Assembly (NCBI RefSeq): GCF_007827955.1
Contig: NZ_VITR01000002.1
Span: forward strand, 310,001 to 374,000
DNA from: Nitrospirillum pindoramense
GTDB taxonomy: Bacteria; Pseudomonadota; Alphaproteobacteria; Azospirillales; Azospirillaceae
Reading direction: 5' to 3'
DNA: 64,000 bases
Shown here: positions 39,269 to 48,770 of the stretch, piece by piece
Numbering within the stretch: position 1 is the stretch's first letter
Layout of the letters: the number at the start of each line of letters is the position of its first letter
Position numbers and translations under genes: made by a program
The notes under the pieces: model-generated
Told to the model about the DNA's origin: nothing
What the model saw: the letters and a program-made list of their open reading frames with translations, nothing else
Database searches by the model: none

Positions 39269-40393
39269 TTACGTGAGATGCCCCGCCGCCAGATAATCCT
39301 CCGCCTGCATTTCCATGAGGCGGCTGACGGTGCGCTGGAACTCGAACGCGTGCTGGCCCTCGGGGTAGAGCTGGCCCGGCGCCGCCTCCGCCGCCATGAT
39401 CAGGTGCACCTTGTGCTCATACAGCGCGTCGATGAAGGTCATCAGGCGCTTGGCCTCGTTACGCAGGCTGGGGTCCAGCATGGGCACGCCGTCCAGCAGC
39501 ACGGTGTGATAATGCGTGGCGATGGCCAGATAGTCGCCCGCCCCCAGGGGCTGGCGGCACAGTTCGTCAAAGGTGAACCAGGCCACACCCTTGGCCTGGC
39601 GCGGCACCGGCAGCGTGCGCCCCTGCACCATCAGGTGGGTGGCGGTGGGCTGGGTGTCCGTCAGCTCGGTGAAGGTCTTTTCCAGCGCCGCCGTGGCCGC
39701 CGGCCCCAGCGGGTCGAAGTAGACCTGGCGCCCCCGGATGCGGGCCAGGCGATAGTCGCGGGCCCCTTCCAGGTGCAAGACGTCCAGCTTTTCCTTCAGC
39801 AGGGCGATGAAGGGCAGGAACAGGTCGCGCTGCAGGCCGTTCTTGTACAAGTCGTCGGGCGCCCAGTTGCTGGTCGCCACCACCACCACGCCCAGCTCGA
39901 ACAGGTGGGTGAACAGCCGGCCCAGGATCATGGCGTCGGCGATGTCGGTGACATGGAATTCGTCGAAGCACAGCAGCCAGGCCTGGTCGGCGATGGTGCG
40001 CGCCAATTCGGGCAGCGACTCGTCGGCCCCGCTCTTGCGCAGGTCCGGACGCTGCCGCAGGGCGTGCAGCGACTGATGCACCTCCTGCATGAAGGCGTGG
40101 AAATGGACGCGGCGGCGGCGCAGCACCGGCGCCGTCTCATAGAACAGGTCCATCAGCATGGACTTGCCCCGCCCCACATCACCGTAGATGTACAGGCCCT
40201 GCGGCGCCGGATCGGGCCGCCGCGCCAAGCCGAAACGGGCGCGCCAGCCGGACTGGCCCTGGGCCGGACGGTAGTCCTTCAGCGCCTGGTAAAGGCTTTG
40301 CAGCTTTTCCGCCGCCAGTTCCTGCGCGGGGTCGTCCTTCAACGTGCCGGTGCCGCGCCGGGCGCGGTAGACGGACAAGGGACCTTCAGTCAT
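39269..40393 (-). CDS. zapE: Cell division ATPase ZapE (AFG1 family)
   Basis: A 374-residue P-loop ATPase of the AFG1/ZapE family, which acts on FtsZ rings under stress in E. coli and on mitochondrial protein quality control in eukaryotes. Walker [16 protein letters not shown], Walker [17 protein letters not shown] and the sensor [15 protein letters not shown] are clear. The ATG at 40393 ([13 protein letters not shown]) gives normal length. It faces leuD across a 299 bp divergent gap. Confidence 0.93.
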   Translation of the reverse strand: MTEGPLSVYRARRGTGTLKDDPAQELAAEKLQSLYQALKDYRPAQGQSGWRARFGLARRPDPAPQGLYIYGDVGRGKSMLMDLFYETAPVLRRRRVHFHAFMQEVHQSLHALRQRPDLRKSGADESLPELARTIADQAWLLCFDEFHVTDIADAMILGRLFTHLFELGVVVVATSNWAPDDLYKNGLQRDLFLPFIALLKEKLDVLHLEGARDYRLARIRGRQVYFDPLGPAATAALEKTFTELTDTQPTATHLMVQGRTLPVPRQAKGVAWFTFDELCRQPLGAGDYLAIATHYHTVLLDGVPMLDPSLRNEAKRLMTFIDALYEHKVHLIMAAEAAPGQLYPEGQHAFEFQRTVSRLMEMQAEDYLAAGHLT

Positions 40394-40692
40394 GGGGCGG
40401 CCACCGCAGTGCTGGGAAACGGGCGGTTCCTCATATCGAAACGGTTCGCCGCCAACAACAGACGCGGCCTCAACGCACCCTTGCGCCGCCCATGCGATGG
40501 TCGGAAGCGGGCCCAGTGCATCGATGCCACGGCGCAATATAAGTGCGCCAATTGACCCGTTACCGTACTTCCCTTGCGTTTCGGTGGGGTCAGTCGCGCG
40601 TTGACGTATCATCGCGGATGGTTGTTGGCCCGATCCGCCTTGTGGCAGAAAGGGGCAGCGTCACCCGTTTTACAGTCACCGGACGAGAGCCC

Positions 40693-41307
40693 ATGGACAA
40701 GTTCACCATCCTGACCGGCGTCGCCGCCCCCCTGCCGATCCAGAACATCGACACGGACATGATCATCCCGGCGCGGTATCTGAAGACCATCAAGCGCACC
40801 GGCTTGGGCAGCGGGCTGTTCTCCTCCCTCCGTTTCAACGAGGACGGCAGCGACCGGGCGGACTTCATCCTGAACCAGACGGCCTACCGCAAGGCCAGCA
40901 TCCTGGTGGCGGGCGACAATTTCGGCTGCGGCTCCTCGCGGGAGCATGCGCCCTGGGCCCTGCTGGATTACGGCATCCGCTGCGTCATCGCCCCCAGCTT
41001 CGCCGACATCTTCTTCAACAACTGCTTCAAGAACGGCATCCTGCCCATCGCCCTGCCGCAAGAGGTGGTGGACCGCCTGATGGACGAGGCGTCCAAGGGC
41101 GCCAACGCCACCTTCACCGTAGATCTGGAGAAGCAGACCATCACCACCCCGGACGGTGAAAGCGTCGGCTTCGATGTGGAGCCGTTCCGCCGCCATTGCC
41201 TGCTGAACGGCCTGGACGACATCGGCCTGACCCTGCAGCAGGTCAGCGCCATCGACGCGTTCGAGGCGCAGCAGCAGACGGGCCAGCCCTGGCGCTGGGC
41301 CCGCTGA
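40693..41307 (+). CDS. leuD: 3-isopropylmalate dehydratase small subunit
   Basis: A 204-residue subunit that pairs with LeuC to isomerise 2- to 3-isopropylmalate in leucine synthesis. Typical: [20 protein letters not shown] and the signature [20 protein letters not shown]. The ATG at 40693 begins [16 protein letters not shown]. leuC is not adjacent; leuB follows after 235 bp. Upstream 40394-40692 holds only divergent regulatory DNA. Confidence 0.95.
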   Translation: MDKFTILTGVAAPLPIQNIDTDMIIPARYLKTIKRTGLGSGLFSSLRFNEDGSDRADFILNQTAYRKASILVAGDNFGCGSSREHAPWALLDYGIRCVIAPSFADIFFNNCFKNGILPIALPQEVVDRLMDEASKGANATFTVDLEKQTITTPDGESVGFDVEPFRRHCLLNGLDDIGLTLQQVSAIDAFEAQQQTGQPWRWAR

Positions 41308-41367
41308 CCGGTTGACCGTCCCGGAGGGGGCCCCTGCCCTCGCCGGTGATTTCGCTGTGACGGCCCA

Positions 41368-41394
41368 GGGACGCGCGCCTTTGGCGCGGGTCCC
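41368..41394. other. Hairpin in the leuD-leuB gap
   Basis: GGGAC + CGCGCC and GGCGCG + GTCCC arms (one bulged G on each side) close a TTT loop between leuD and leuB. It could be a leuD terminator or part of a leuB leader. I found no leader-peptide gene with repeated leucine codons here. Confidence 0.4.
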
Positions 41395-41542
41395 GGCCCA
41401 ACGGGGGGTTTGCAGGATGCAGGCCCACCCGATATTTTCGCTAACCAGCAGCCGCTAGGCCGCACGCCCGGCTGGGCCTTCCCGGGGACGGGAAGCCGGC
41501 AGCCGTGGCGGCGCCGCACCATCCGACAAAAAGGGTTCATCC

Positions 41543-42652
41543 ATGGCCGCTTACTCTCTTCTCATGCTGCCGGGCGACGGTATCGGGCCGGAAGTCATGC
41601 GCCAGGTCCGCCGCGTCATCGACTGGATGGCCCGGCGCCGTGATCTGGAGTTCACCGTGTCGGAAGGCCTGGTGGGCGGTTGCGCCATCGACGCCTACGG
41701 CGTGCCCCTGTCCGACGAGACCATGGCCCAGGCGCTGGCCGCCGACGCCGTGCTGCTGGGCGCCGTGGGTGGCCCGAAGTGGGACGGCGTCAGCTTCGAC
41801 AAGCGGCCCGAGGCCGGCCTGCTGCGTCTGCGCAAGGAGATGGAGCTGTTCGCCAACCTGCGCCCGGCCGTGGTGTTCGACGCCCTGGTCGACGCCTCGA
41901 CCCTGAAGCCCGAGGTGGTGCGCGGCCTGGACATCATGATCGTCCGCGAACTGACGGGCGGCGTCTATTTCGGTGAGCCGCGCGGCATCGAGGACCTGGG
42001 CAACGGCATCCGCCGCGGCGTCAACACCCAGGTCTACACCACCCCGGAAATCCAGCGCGTGGCCCGCGTCGCCTTCGAGCTGGCGCGCAAGCGCGGCAAC
42101 AAGGTCTGCTCCTGCGAGAAGCGCAACGTCATGGAGTCGGGCCTGCTGTGGAACCAGGACGTCACGGCCCTGCACGCGGCGGAATACAAGGATGTGGAAC
42201 TGAGCCACATGCTGGCCGACGCCGCCGCCATGCAGCTGGTGCGCAATCCCAAGCAGTTCGACGTCATCGTCACCGACAACCTGTTCGGCGACATCCTGTC
42301 GGACGAGGCCGCCATGCTGACCGGTTCCATCGGCATGCTGCCGTCGGCCTCGCTGGGCGCCGCCGACGCCAATGGCCGCCGCAAGGCGCTGTATGAGCCG
42401 GTGCACGGCTCCGCCCCCGACATCGCCGGCCGCGACGTCGCCAACCCCATCGCCTCGCTCCTGAGCTTCGGCATGGCGCTGCGCTATTCCTTCGACCGGA
42501 GCGAGGAAGCCGACCTGCTGGACAAGGCGGTGCAGAACGTCCTGAAGGGCGGCATGCGCACGGCCGACATCATGTCCCCGGGCATGGCACGCTGCTCCAC
42601 CTCCGTGATGGGCGACAGCATCCTGCGCGAGCTGGACAAGCTGGTGGGCTGA
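41543..42652 (+). CDS. leuB: 3-isopropylmalate dehydrogenase
   Basis: A 369-residue NAD-dependent beta-decarboxylating dehydrogenase of leucine synthesis. [14 protein letters not shown] at the start, substrate loop [31 protein letters not shown], and the metal/NAD region [20 protein letters not shown] and [12 protein letters not shown]. Length is normal. Followed by a strong terminator. Confidence 0.96.
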   Translation: MAAYSLLMLPGDGIGPEVMRQVRRVIDWMARRRDLEFTVSEGLVGGCAIDAYGVPLSDETMAQALAADAVLLGAVGGPKWDGVSFDKRPEAGLLRLRKEMELFANLRPAVVFDALVDASTLKPEVVRGLDIMIVRELTGGVYFGEPRGIEDLGNGIRRGVNTQVYTTPEIQRVARVAFELARKRGNKVCSCEKRNVMESGLLWNQDVTALHAAEYKDVELSHMLADAAAMQLVRNPKQFDVIVTDNLFGDILSDEAAMLTGSIGMLPSASLGAADANGRRKALYEPVHGSAPDIAGRDVANPIASLLSFGMALRYSFDRSEEADLLDKAVQNVLKGGMRTADIMSPGMARCSTSVMGDSILRELDKLVG

Positions 42653-42669
42653 GGCCCACGCCTTACCGC

Positions 42670-42718
42670 AAAAAGGAAAGGCCTGGAGCCACGCCGGCTC
42701 CAGGCCTTTTCCTTTTCG
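42670..42718. terminator. Strong bidirectional terminator leuB / pentapeptide gene
   Basis: Fourteen-base arms AAAGGCCTGGAGCC and GGCTCCAGGCCTTT with an ACGCC loop are flanked by A-rich and T-rich runs. It can terminate both leuB and the convergent pentapeptide-repeat gene. Confidence 0.85.
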
Positions 42719-42733
42719 TGCATTCCGCCGACG

Positions 42734-44026
42734 CTACTTCGACCGGACCTGGGCGGTGATGGCGCCGTCCAGCACGATCCCCTCCACCTGGGCGTCGCGC
42801 AGGTCGGCACCGGTCAGGTCAGCCTCACGCAACACCGCGCCGCGCAGGTTGGCGCCGCGCAGGTTGGCGCCCCGCAGGCGGGCCCGCGTGAACCGTGCTG
42901 GCCATTTGCGGTCCGGCTGTTCGGCGCTTTCCAACAGGCCCAGGTTGGCATCCTGCAAGTCGGCGCCGTTGAGGTGGGCGCGCTCGAAATTGGCGCCGCG
43001 GCCATCCACGCCCACCAGCACCGCGTCCTGCAGGTCTGTGCATTCCAGGTCGGCCATGACCAGGGACGCCCCCGTCAGCACCAGGCGCCGGGCCATGGCA
43101 TAAGCCATCTTGGCGGCCGTCAGGTTGCGGCCTGAGAGGTTGAGCGCGGTGAGGTCACGGCCCGACAGGTCGGCCCGGGTACCGGATCGCCCGGCGGCGG
43201 CGACCCAGGTAGCGTGATCCTCCACAATATCCATCACCGGGCGCGCGCCCTCTTCCCCCTCGCCCGGCAGGACGGCGCCCTTGCCACGCAGGCGGCCGAT
43301 CAAGCCGGTTTCCATGATGGCGCCCCGGAAATTGGCATCCTGCAGCAGGGCGTCGTTGAAGATGGCGTCGGTCAACACGGCGCCGGCGAAGGTGGTGCCG
43401 CTCAGCTTGGTTTCCGACAGGTTGGCGCCCTGAAGGTTGGCCCCCTTGAACACGGCGCCGCGCAAATCGGCGCCGCGCAAATCCACGCCCGTGAGGTTGG
43501 CGTCGCTGAAGTCCGCGTTCAGCGTCCAGGCACCGTTCAGGCGACTGTCGGACAGATCGGTGCCGACGGCGATGGCGGAGGTCAGGTCAGGAATGCGGCC
43601 ATCGAAGGTTTCGGGCAAGGGTTTGCCGCCGCGATAGACGGCCAGCACAGCCTCGCGCACGTCGGCCTCGCGCATGCGCGCCTTGGTCAGGTCGGCGCCG
43701 CGCATGCTGACGCCGCGGAGATCCGACTTGGACAGGTCGGCCTGGCGCAGGCAGGCCAAGCGGAAATCACAGGCGAAGAGGGAGGCGCTGCGCAGCCGCG
43801 TCCCCACCAGTTGGGCCTGATCCAGGCGGCTGCCGGTCAGATCGGCGTCGGTAAGGTTCAGGGTCGAAAGAACGGCGCCCCGAAGGTCATGCAGCACGAA
43901 GGCGAAGCGGGCGCCGCCAATGCGCCCCTCGATCAACCGCTCGTGCTTGCGGGCCGCTTCCATGACCTCAGCGGGGGCGACGCGCCGCCATTCGAAGTTT
44001 TCCTGGTACTGCCGTTCAGGATGCAT
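42734..44026 (-). CDS. Pentapeptide-repeat protein
   Basis: A 430-residue protein made of three blocks of A(D/N)LXX pentapeptides, which form right-handed beta-helices. The blocks cover about 45-125, 155-245 and 285-425, separated by non-repeat segments (including PGEGEEGARPVMDIVEDHATWVAA, partly, around 255-280). The N-terminal RQYQENFEWRRVAPAEVMEAARKHERL part is helical. No signal peptide. Some family members mimic DNA and protect gyrase (Qnr, MfpA), but most have unknown roles; nothing here decides it. Convergent with leuB. Confidence 0.88.
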   Translation of the reverse strand: MHPERQYQENFEWRRVAPAEVMEAARKHERLIEGRIGGARFAFVLHDLRGAVLSTLNLTDADLTGSRLDQAQLVGTRLRSASLFACDFRLACLRQADLSKSDLRGVSMRGADLTKARMREADVREAVLAVYRGGKPLPETFDGRIPDLTSAIAVGTDLSDSRLNGAWTLNADFSDANLTGVDLRGADLRGAVFKGANLQGANLSETKLSGTTFAGAVLTDAIFNDALLQDANFRGAIMETGLIGRLRGKGAVLPGEGEEGARPVMDIVEDHATWVAAAGRSGTRADLSGRDLTALNLSGRNLTAAKMAYAMARRLVLTGASLVMADLECTDLQDAVLVGVDGRGANFERAHLNGADLQDANLGLLESAEQPDRKWPARFTRARLRGANLRGANLRGAVLREADLTGADLRDAQVEGIVLDGAITAQVRSK

Positions 44027-44171
44027 GCGGATTAGCCACCCGACTTACCACCATCGCCCCGATCAGCCGGTGCGTTACCGCATTGTTGCACCCCAAACGG
44101 AGTTTTTAGAAGGGGATTCAATCCTGTATTCGGCAAAAGAATCTGACAAAAACTGAAATAAACTTACCAAA

Positions 44172-44432
44172 TCAGGAAACGAACTTTCGGCAATTCTCTA
44201 CCATTGTTCCATAGAGCGCCCTGATCAACTCTGACGGGCGCAACCGGCCGAACGGTATGTTCTCGATAGCGTATTCCACCAGGACTTCCGGTGGCTTCAC
44301 CGGGACGATCTCGAAACCGGCCTTGCGCAGGCCATCGACCACGGCCTGAGCCTGCTTGACATAGTTCTCGTTGAAGAAGGTCTTGTCGGCCCGCTTGATG
44401 GACTGGGCGATGGTTTCGACGATTTGGGCCAA
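44172..44432 (-). CDS. Small hypothetical protein
   Basis: An 86-residue cytosolic protein, not assigned to a named family. It looks genuinely coding: balanced composition, helix-rich N-terminus (ETIAQSIKRADKTFFNENYVKQAQAV) and a conserved-looking PFGRLRPSELIRALYGTMVENCRKFV tail. The start is a TTG at 44432 with AAAGGA about nine bases upstream; no ATG is available. It lies 44 bp after the Mpo1-like gene. Confidence 0.6.
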   Translation of the reverse strand: MAQIVETIAQSIKRADKTFFNENYVKQAQAVVDGLRKAGFEIVPVKPPEVLVEYAIENIPFGRLRPSELIRALYGTMVENCRKFVS

Positions 44433-44476
44433 GGCGGCTTATCCTTTGGTGGCTGGCCTGGATGGTGGGACGGTCG

Positions 44477-44818
44477 TCAGCGGCCGATGCCGTGACGGCG
44501 CAGTTCGGGGCCCAGTCGGCCGGCCACGAACAGGAAGAACATGCGGAAGTCGCTGACCAGCGACCATAGCGGATAGGTGAAGGTGGCGGGGCGGTTGTGC
44601 TCCACGAAAAAGTGGCTGACCCAGGCGAAGAAGTAACCGCAGACGGGGGCGGCGGCGAAAAAGCGCCAGTCGCGGGTGGCCACCCCGGCCGCCAGCGCCA
44701 AGAGAACCAAGCCGGTCCCGACGAAGTGCCAGGCCCGCGTGGCCGGCAGGGCGTGTTCCCCCAGGTAAAAGGGCCAGAACGCCTCATAAGTGGTGATGCG
44801 TGGTTCATGCACCGTCAT
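44477..44818 (-). CDS. Mpo1-like (DUF962) membrane protein
   Basis: A 113-residue protein with three or four hydrophobic segments. The DUF962 pattern is clear: FWPFYLGEHALPATRAWHFVGTG near the start and the histidine motif SHFFVEHNRPATFTYPLWSLVSD. The yeast homologue Mpo1 is an Fe-dependent dioxygenase acting on 2-hydroxy fatty acids; bacterial function is not proved. The ATG at 44818 begins MTVHEPRITTYEAF. Divergent from asd. Confidence 0.85.
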   Translation of the reverse strand: MTVHEPRITTYEAFWPFYLGEHALPATRAWHFVGTGLVLLALAAGVATRDWRFFAAAPVCGYFFAWVSHFFVEHNRPATFTYPLWSLVSDFRMFFLFVAGRLGPELRRHGIGR

Positions 44819-45005
44819 GGCATTTCCTTCCCGTCCCGGCCGCCGGCGCCCGTGGTCAGCCCGCTCGCGGGGCGGCACTGACGCCTGCGCGCTTGCAAAG
44901 CCCGCCTGCCCGTCTTAAGTCTCCGCCGAATTAGACCAGAGCGGCCCCCGCCCCCGCAAGCGGCGGCCCCTGGGGATCCCCGCCAGAGATATGAGGAGCA
45001 TGACC

Positions 45006-46025
45006 ATGGGCTATAAAGTCGCCGTCGTGGGCGCCACGGGCAATGTCGGGCGCGAGATGCTGCAGATCCTGGCGGAACGGGAATTCCCGGTGAGCGAGGT
45101 CGTGGCCCTGGCGTCCGAACGGTCCATCGGGTCGGAGATCAGCTTCGGCGACGATGACTTGCGGGTGCAGGACCTGGCCAAGTTCGATTTCACCGGCACC
45201 GACATCGTGCTGTCCTCGGCCGGCGCCAAGGTGTCGGCCCAGTTCGCCCCCAAGGCCGCCGCCGCCGGCGCCGTGGTCATCGACAACACCAGCCACTTCC
45301 GCATGGATCCGGACGTGCCCCTGGTGGTGCCGGAGGTGAACCCCGAGGCCATCGCCGGCTACAAGAAGAAGGGCATCATCGCCAACCCCAACTGCTCCAC
45401 CATCCAGATGGTGGTGGCGCTGAAGCCGCTGCACGACCTGGCCCGCATCCGCCGCGTGGTGGTGTCGACCTATCAGTCCGTGTCGGGCGCCGGCAAGGAA
45501 GCGATGGACGAGCTGTTCACCCAGACCCGCGCCATCTATGTGAACGACCCTGTCGAGAAGAAGCAGTTCACCAAGCAGATCGCCTTCAACGTCATCCCCC
45601 ACATCGACGTCTTCATGGACGACGGCACCACCAAGGAAGAGTGGAAGATGACGGTGGAGACCAAGAAGATCCTGGACCCGTCCATCAAGGTGACGGCCAC
45701 CTGCGTGCGCGTGCCGGTGTTCATCGCCCATTCCGAGGCGATCAACGTGGAGTTCGAGAACCCCATCAGCGCCGACGAGGCCCGCGCCGCCCTGCGGCGG
45801 GCCAAGGGCGTGTCGCTGATCGACCACCAGGCCGACGAAGGCTATGTCACCCCCGTCGAGGCCGCCGGCGATGACCTAGTGTTCGTCAGCCGCCTGCGCG
45901 AGGACTTCACCGTGGAAAACGGCCTGAACCTGTGGGTCGTCTCCGACAACCTGCGCAAGGGCGCCGCGCTGAACGCCGTGCAGATCGCCGAACGCCTGAT
46001 CAAGGATCACCTGGCCAAGAAGTAG
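45006..46025 (+). CDS. asd: Aspartate-semialdehyde dehydrogenase
   Basis: A 339-residue NADPH-dependent enzyme of lysine, threonine, methionine and cell-wall diaminopimelate synthesis. NADP site VAVVGATGNVGREMLQIL, catalytic Cys in IIANPNCSTIQM, and the substrate-binding region VRVPVFIAHSEAINVEF. Three in-frame ATGs occur (44991, 45000, 45006); AGGAG at 44994-44998 is well spaced only for 45006. Repeat copy D and a terminator follow. Confidence 0.96.
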   Translation: MGYKVAVVGATGNVGREMLQILAEREFPVSEVVALASERSIGSEISFGDDDLRVQDLAKFDFTGTDIVLSSAGAKVSAQFAPKAAAAGAVVIDNTSHFRMDPDVPLVVPEVNPEAIAGYKKKGIIANPNCSTIQMVVALKPLHDLARIRRVVVSTYQSVSGAGKEAMDELFTQTRAIYVNDPVEKKQFTKQIAFNVIPHIDVFMDDGTTKEEWKMTVETKKILDPSIKVTATCVRVPVFIAHSEAINVEFENPISADEARAALRRAKGVSLIDHQADEGYVTPVEAAGDDLVFVSRLREDFTVENGLNLWVVSDNLRKGAALNAVQIAERLIKDHLAKK

Positions 46026-46029
46026 CACC

Positions 46030-46190
46030 AGCGGCACGAGAGATAACGCGTGCCGATGTAGCCCGCGACTGCGGGCGCCGGAGATTTTCGGGGAGCCGAA
46101 GGCGAACTGGAAATCGAGGAGAGGCCAAGCCAGCGGATGCTGGCGCCCGACGACTGAGGGGGTATTTGAGCGGTCACGATCAAATACCGC
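46030..46190 (-). repeat. Dispersed hairpin repeat, copy D (near-complete, minus orientation)
   Basis: Read on the minus strand: P1 GGTATTTGA/TCAAATACC (46161-46188), P2 GCCAGC-ATCC-GCTGGC (46129-46144), P3 GATTTCC/GAAAATC with one wobble (46083-46115), P4 GCCCGC-AGTC-GCGGGC (46061-46076), P5 CGGCACG/CGTGCCG (46032-46055). P1, P2 and P4 carry paired changes relative to copies A-C. It begins a few bases after the asd stop and is followed by the asd terminator. Confidence 0.85.
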
Positions 46191-46220
46191 ACGTATGAGC
46201 CTCGGCCCCGCCGGCTGACA

Positions 46221-46258
46221 AAAAAGGGCGCCGCCTTCACCAGGCTGGCGCCCTTTTT
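46221..46258. terminator. Terminator after asd
   Basis: GGGCGCC (46226-46232) and GGCGCCC (46247-46253) arms, preceded by AAAAA and followed by TTTTT. Clear intrinsic terminator for asd, symmetrical enough to act on both strands. Confidence 0.85.
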
Positions 46259-46275
46259 CATGTGCCCAACGACTA

Positions 46276-46309
46276 AGAGCTGGTTGCGTAAAACCAGACG
46301 CAGCCAGCT
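46276..46309. repeat. Inverted repeat, 13-base imperfect arms
   Basis: GAGCTGG-t-TGCGT and ACGCA-g-CCAGCTC arms surround AAAACCAG, just after the asd terminator. One unpaired base on each side. It has no T tract and lies about 70 bp from the end of the convergent exported-protein gene. Confidence 0.5.
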
Positions 46310-46348
46310 CTCGCTGAGTCTGTCCCGCGAGCAGCTTCACGCCCAAAG

Positions 46349-46374
46349 GCGATTCCACCTTTGGGCGATCTGCA
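46349..46374 (-). terminator. Hairpin after the exported-protein gene
   Basis: GCCCAAAGG and CCTTTGGGC, perfect nine-base arms with an eight-base loop, lie just past the stop of the minus-strand gene at 46380. No T tract is present, so it may stabilise the mRNA 3' end. Confidence 0.5.
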
Positions 46375-46379
46375 CTAGT

Positions 46380-46907
46380 TCAGGGTTGCTTGGCGGCCAC
46401 TTCCATTTCACAGACGGGGGAGGCCATGCCGCGCGCCGACAGGCGGACATGCATGCCCTGGGCGTCGCGCACCTTGAGGGTCGTGGACGCGCCGGCCGCC
46501 AGGTCCATGGTGCGGCCGGCCGTGGCCACCGTGCTGTCGGTCAGGATGTATTCCAGGGTGCAGCGACGGTTGCCGGTGTTGTGGAACAGCGCCTCGCCCG
46601 GGCCGCTGATCTTGAAGCCGAAACTGCGACCGTCGTTGAAGTCCAGCCGCCCGGCGCAGGGGCTGCCTACGCCCACCACGCATTCCACGTCGCGCGGCGG
46701 CGCCTTGGCATTGCCCACCAGGCGCGGATCGCGCAGCAGGGGCTGGTTGGCGGTCACCGACTCGCCGGCGCCAGGCGCGCCGTCGGTTTGCCCGGTTCCT
46801 TGCGGCGGCGGGGCCACCTGGGCCACGGCGACACCGGCGGTCAGGCAAAGCAGGGCCGCCGCGTAGAGGGGAGAAAAAGGGGAAGGACGGCGGGTGCGCG
46901 ACGGCAT
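46380..46907 (-). CDS. Exported hypothetical protein
   Basis: A 175-residue protein with a signal peptide ending TAGVAVAQ and a short Pro/Gly-rich spacer. A compact beta-rich domain of about 110 residues contains four cysteines (VECVVGVGSPCAGRL, RRCTLEY, PVCEMEV), probably two disulphides. A motif such as GEALFHNTGNRRCTLEYILTD suggests an immunoglobulin-like or pilin-chaperone-like fold, but I do not recognise a family. Single gene between asd and the lyase gene. Confidence 0.65.
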   Translation of the reverse strand: MPSRTRRPSPFSPLYAAALLCLTAGVAVAQVAPPPQGTGQTDGAPGAGESVTANQPLLRDPRLVGNAKAPPRDVECVVGVGSPCAGRLDFNDGRSFGFKISGPGEALFHNTGNRRCTLEYILTDSTVATAGRTMDLAAGASTTLKVRDAQGMHVRLSARGMASPVCEMEVAAKQP

Positions 46908-47112
46908 CGGGGAACGGCTCCTCGTGGCAATGGACCGCGCCCTTGCGGGAAGGGGCGGCGGCCTGTCCTAGGGGTAGCCCCGCGGCGGCCTGTCGGCAAG
47001 CCGCAAGACACGGGACATAGGGACGCGAACCCTGTTACCACGCGGGGATGGCGACCAGCCGTCGCCGCCGTCACACTATCGCCCCCGCCCTTTCTTTTTG
47101 TGAGCCGCCGCC

Positions 47113-48006
47113 ATGCCCGCATCCGTCCGCCCCCGCCGCTCCGCCCTGTACATGCCCGGATCCAACGCCCGCGCGCTGGAAAAGGCCAGGGAGCTGGACG
47201 CCGACGTGCTGATCCTGGACCTGGAGGACGCGGTGGCGCCGGACGCCAAGGAGCAGGCCCGCGCGCAAGTGCTGGCCGCCGTCGCCGCCGGTGGCTTCGG
47301 CCGGCGCGAGGTGCTGATCCGCACCAACGGCCTGGACACGCCCTGGGGCCATGCCGACCTGTCGGCCGCCGCCCGATCGGGGGCCCATGGGGTACTGATC
47401 CCCAAGGTGGAGTCGGATGAGGCGGTGCGACAGGCCGACCGGCTGCTGGCAGCCCATGGCGCGCCTCGGGAGCTTGCCCTGTGGGTCATGATGGAAACGG
47501 CGCTGGGCATGCTGAACGCCAAGGAGATCGCCGCCGCCTCCCCCCGGCTGGCCGGCCTGGTGCTGGGCACCTCGGACCTGGCCAAGGAACTGCACGCCCA
47601 TCACACACCCCTGCGCCTGCCCATGATCACGGCCCTGGGCCTATGTCTGCTGGCGGCCCGTGCCCACAACCTGGCGATCCTGGATGGCGTGCATCTGGAC
47701 CTGGACGACGCGGCGGGCCTGGACGCCAGTTGCCGCCAGGGGGTGGAACTGGGCTTCGACGGCAAGACCCTGATCCATCCCAGGCAGCTGGCGGCCGCCA
47801 ACGCCGCCTTCGCCCCCGACGCGGCGTCCCTGGACCGCGCCCGCCGCATCATCGCCGCCCATGCCGAGGCCATGGCCCAGGGCAAGGCCGTCGTGCTGGT
47901 GGACGGCCGCCTGGTGGAGGCCCTGCATGTGGCGGAGGCCCACCGGCTGGTCACGCTGGCGGCGGCAATCGGGACAGCGGCCAGCGGGAATCCGCCCTCC
48001 TCCTAA
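47113..48006 (+). CDS. HpcH/HpaI (CitE-like) CoA-ester lyase or thioesterase
   Basis: A 297-residue TIM-barrel protein of the CitE/malyl-CoA lyase group. Start RRSALYMPGSNARALEKA and LILDLEDAVAPDAKEQAR are classic; the metal-binding glutamate is in MMETALGMLNA and the aspartate in VLGTSDLAKEL. The C-terminal GFDGKTLIHPRQL is typical. Members cleave citryl-CoA, malyl-CoA or citramalyl-CoA, or act as (3S)-malyl-CoA thioesterases. No citrate lyase partner genes are present, so the stand-alone CoA-ester roles are likelier. Substrate not resolved. Confidence 0.85.
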   Translation: MPASVRPRRSALYMPGSNARALEKARELDADVLILDLEDAVAPDAKEQARAQVLAAVAAGGFGRREVLIRTNGLDTPWGHADLSAAARSGAHGVLIPKVESDEAVRQADRLLAAHGAPRELALWVMMETALGMLNAKEIAAASPRLAGLVLGTSDLAKELHAHHTPLRLPMITALGLCLLAARAHNLAILDGVHLDLDDAAGLDASCRQGVELGFDGKTLIHPRQLAAANAAFAPDAASLDRARRIIAAHAEAMAQGKAVVLVDGRLVEALHVAEAHRLVTLAAAIGTAASGNPPSS

Positions 48007-48016
48007 GTCGGGTCGC

Positions 48017-48697
48017 TCAGGTTTCCCCTTTCATGGAGCGGCGCTCCACGGTCACCGGCTGGATGGCGTAGCCACCGAAGGCCGTCAGCGCCGCCTGCAT
48101 CGTCGACCAGGCCCAGTTCTCGGGCTTGCCGTCGTTCAGCCTGAACCACCCGACGTAGTTCTTGGAATAGCCCGGTTCCAGGAAGCCCAATTCCTGCAAT
48201 CGCCGCCCGGCGGCGGGCGTCAGCACGGACTTCAGGTTGGGGTTGATGTCAGCGGACACCACCTCACAATACATCTTGGGCTCATCCGCCTTCATGCACT
48301 GGATATAAAAATCGCCCCAGGAAAAGACCCGATGTGATGCTCCAGCCCCGTGCCACCGGTCACCCATGCCACCGCCTCCATAATCTGCGCGCGCTGGTCC
48401 GGCAGGATGGCCGGCGCATTTCCGCGTGTGCGTGGCCTGGGTGGCAGGGAACCGCTGTCCTCCACCTCCCGCGCCTCCAGTTCGCCCCCCTGCGCCACAT
48501 ATCTGCTGGGAGAATCGGTCGTCACAATCGGTGAGCTCCACCAGCCCACCGCGCCCCGCCGGATCGGCCCTGTAAAGCTGGGTTTCAATAATCTCTATGG
48601 TCGAACCCATGGGCGAGCCACCCGCCCACGCCGGGACTGGTCCTTGCAGGAACAAAACCATTCCCGCAATGGCGGTTCTGATGATCCCCATGCCCAA
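48017..48697 (-). pseudogene. Exported protein gene with two reading-frame switches
   Basis: The minus-strand frame starts with a signal peptide (MGMGIIRTAIAGMVLFLQG, ending PAWA) and ends with a plausible domain (SWGDFYIQCMKADEPKMYCEVV, then LQELGFLEPGYSKNYVGWFRL). Its middle in the same frame is abnormally Gly-rich. The neighbouring frame over about 48330-48500 reads a normal-looking sequence (YVAQGGELEAREVEDSGSLPP, later PDQRAQIMEAVAWVTGGTGL). The original gene therefore seems to switch frame near 48500 and back near 48325, leaving one uninterrupted but scrambled reading frame. The last part resembles TY/YbjN-type domains loosely. Decay or a pair of sequencing errors are both possible. Confidence 0.6.
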
Positions 48698-48770
48698 GCG
48701 CGCCCCCCAAATCCGATAGGTTGCCGCACTGGCAATCTACTTTTGGGCGTTCGCCTTATCAATGACACAA

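Noticed and set aside
41308-41542. Leucine attenuation leader peptide before leuB
   Set aside because: There is a hairpin, but no short open frame with a run of leucine codons.
47113-48006. Naming the CitE-like gene as citrate lyase beta subunit
   Set aside because: No citC, citD, citF or citG partner is present, so a stand-alone CoA-ester lyase or thioesterase is more likely.
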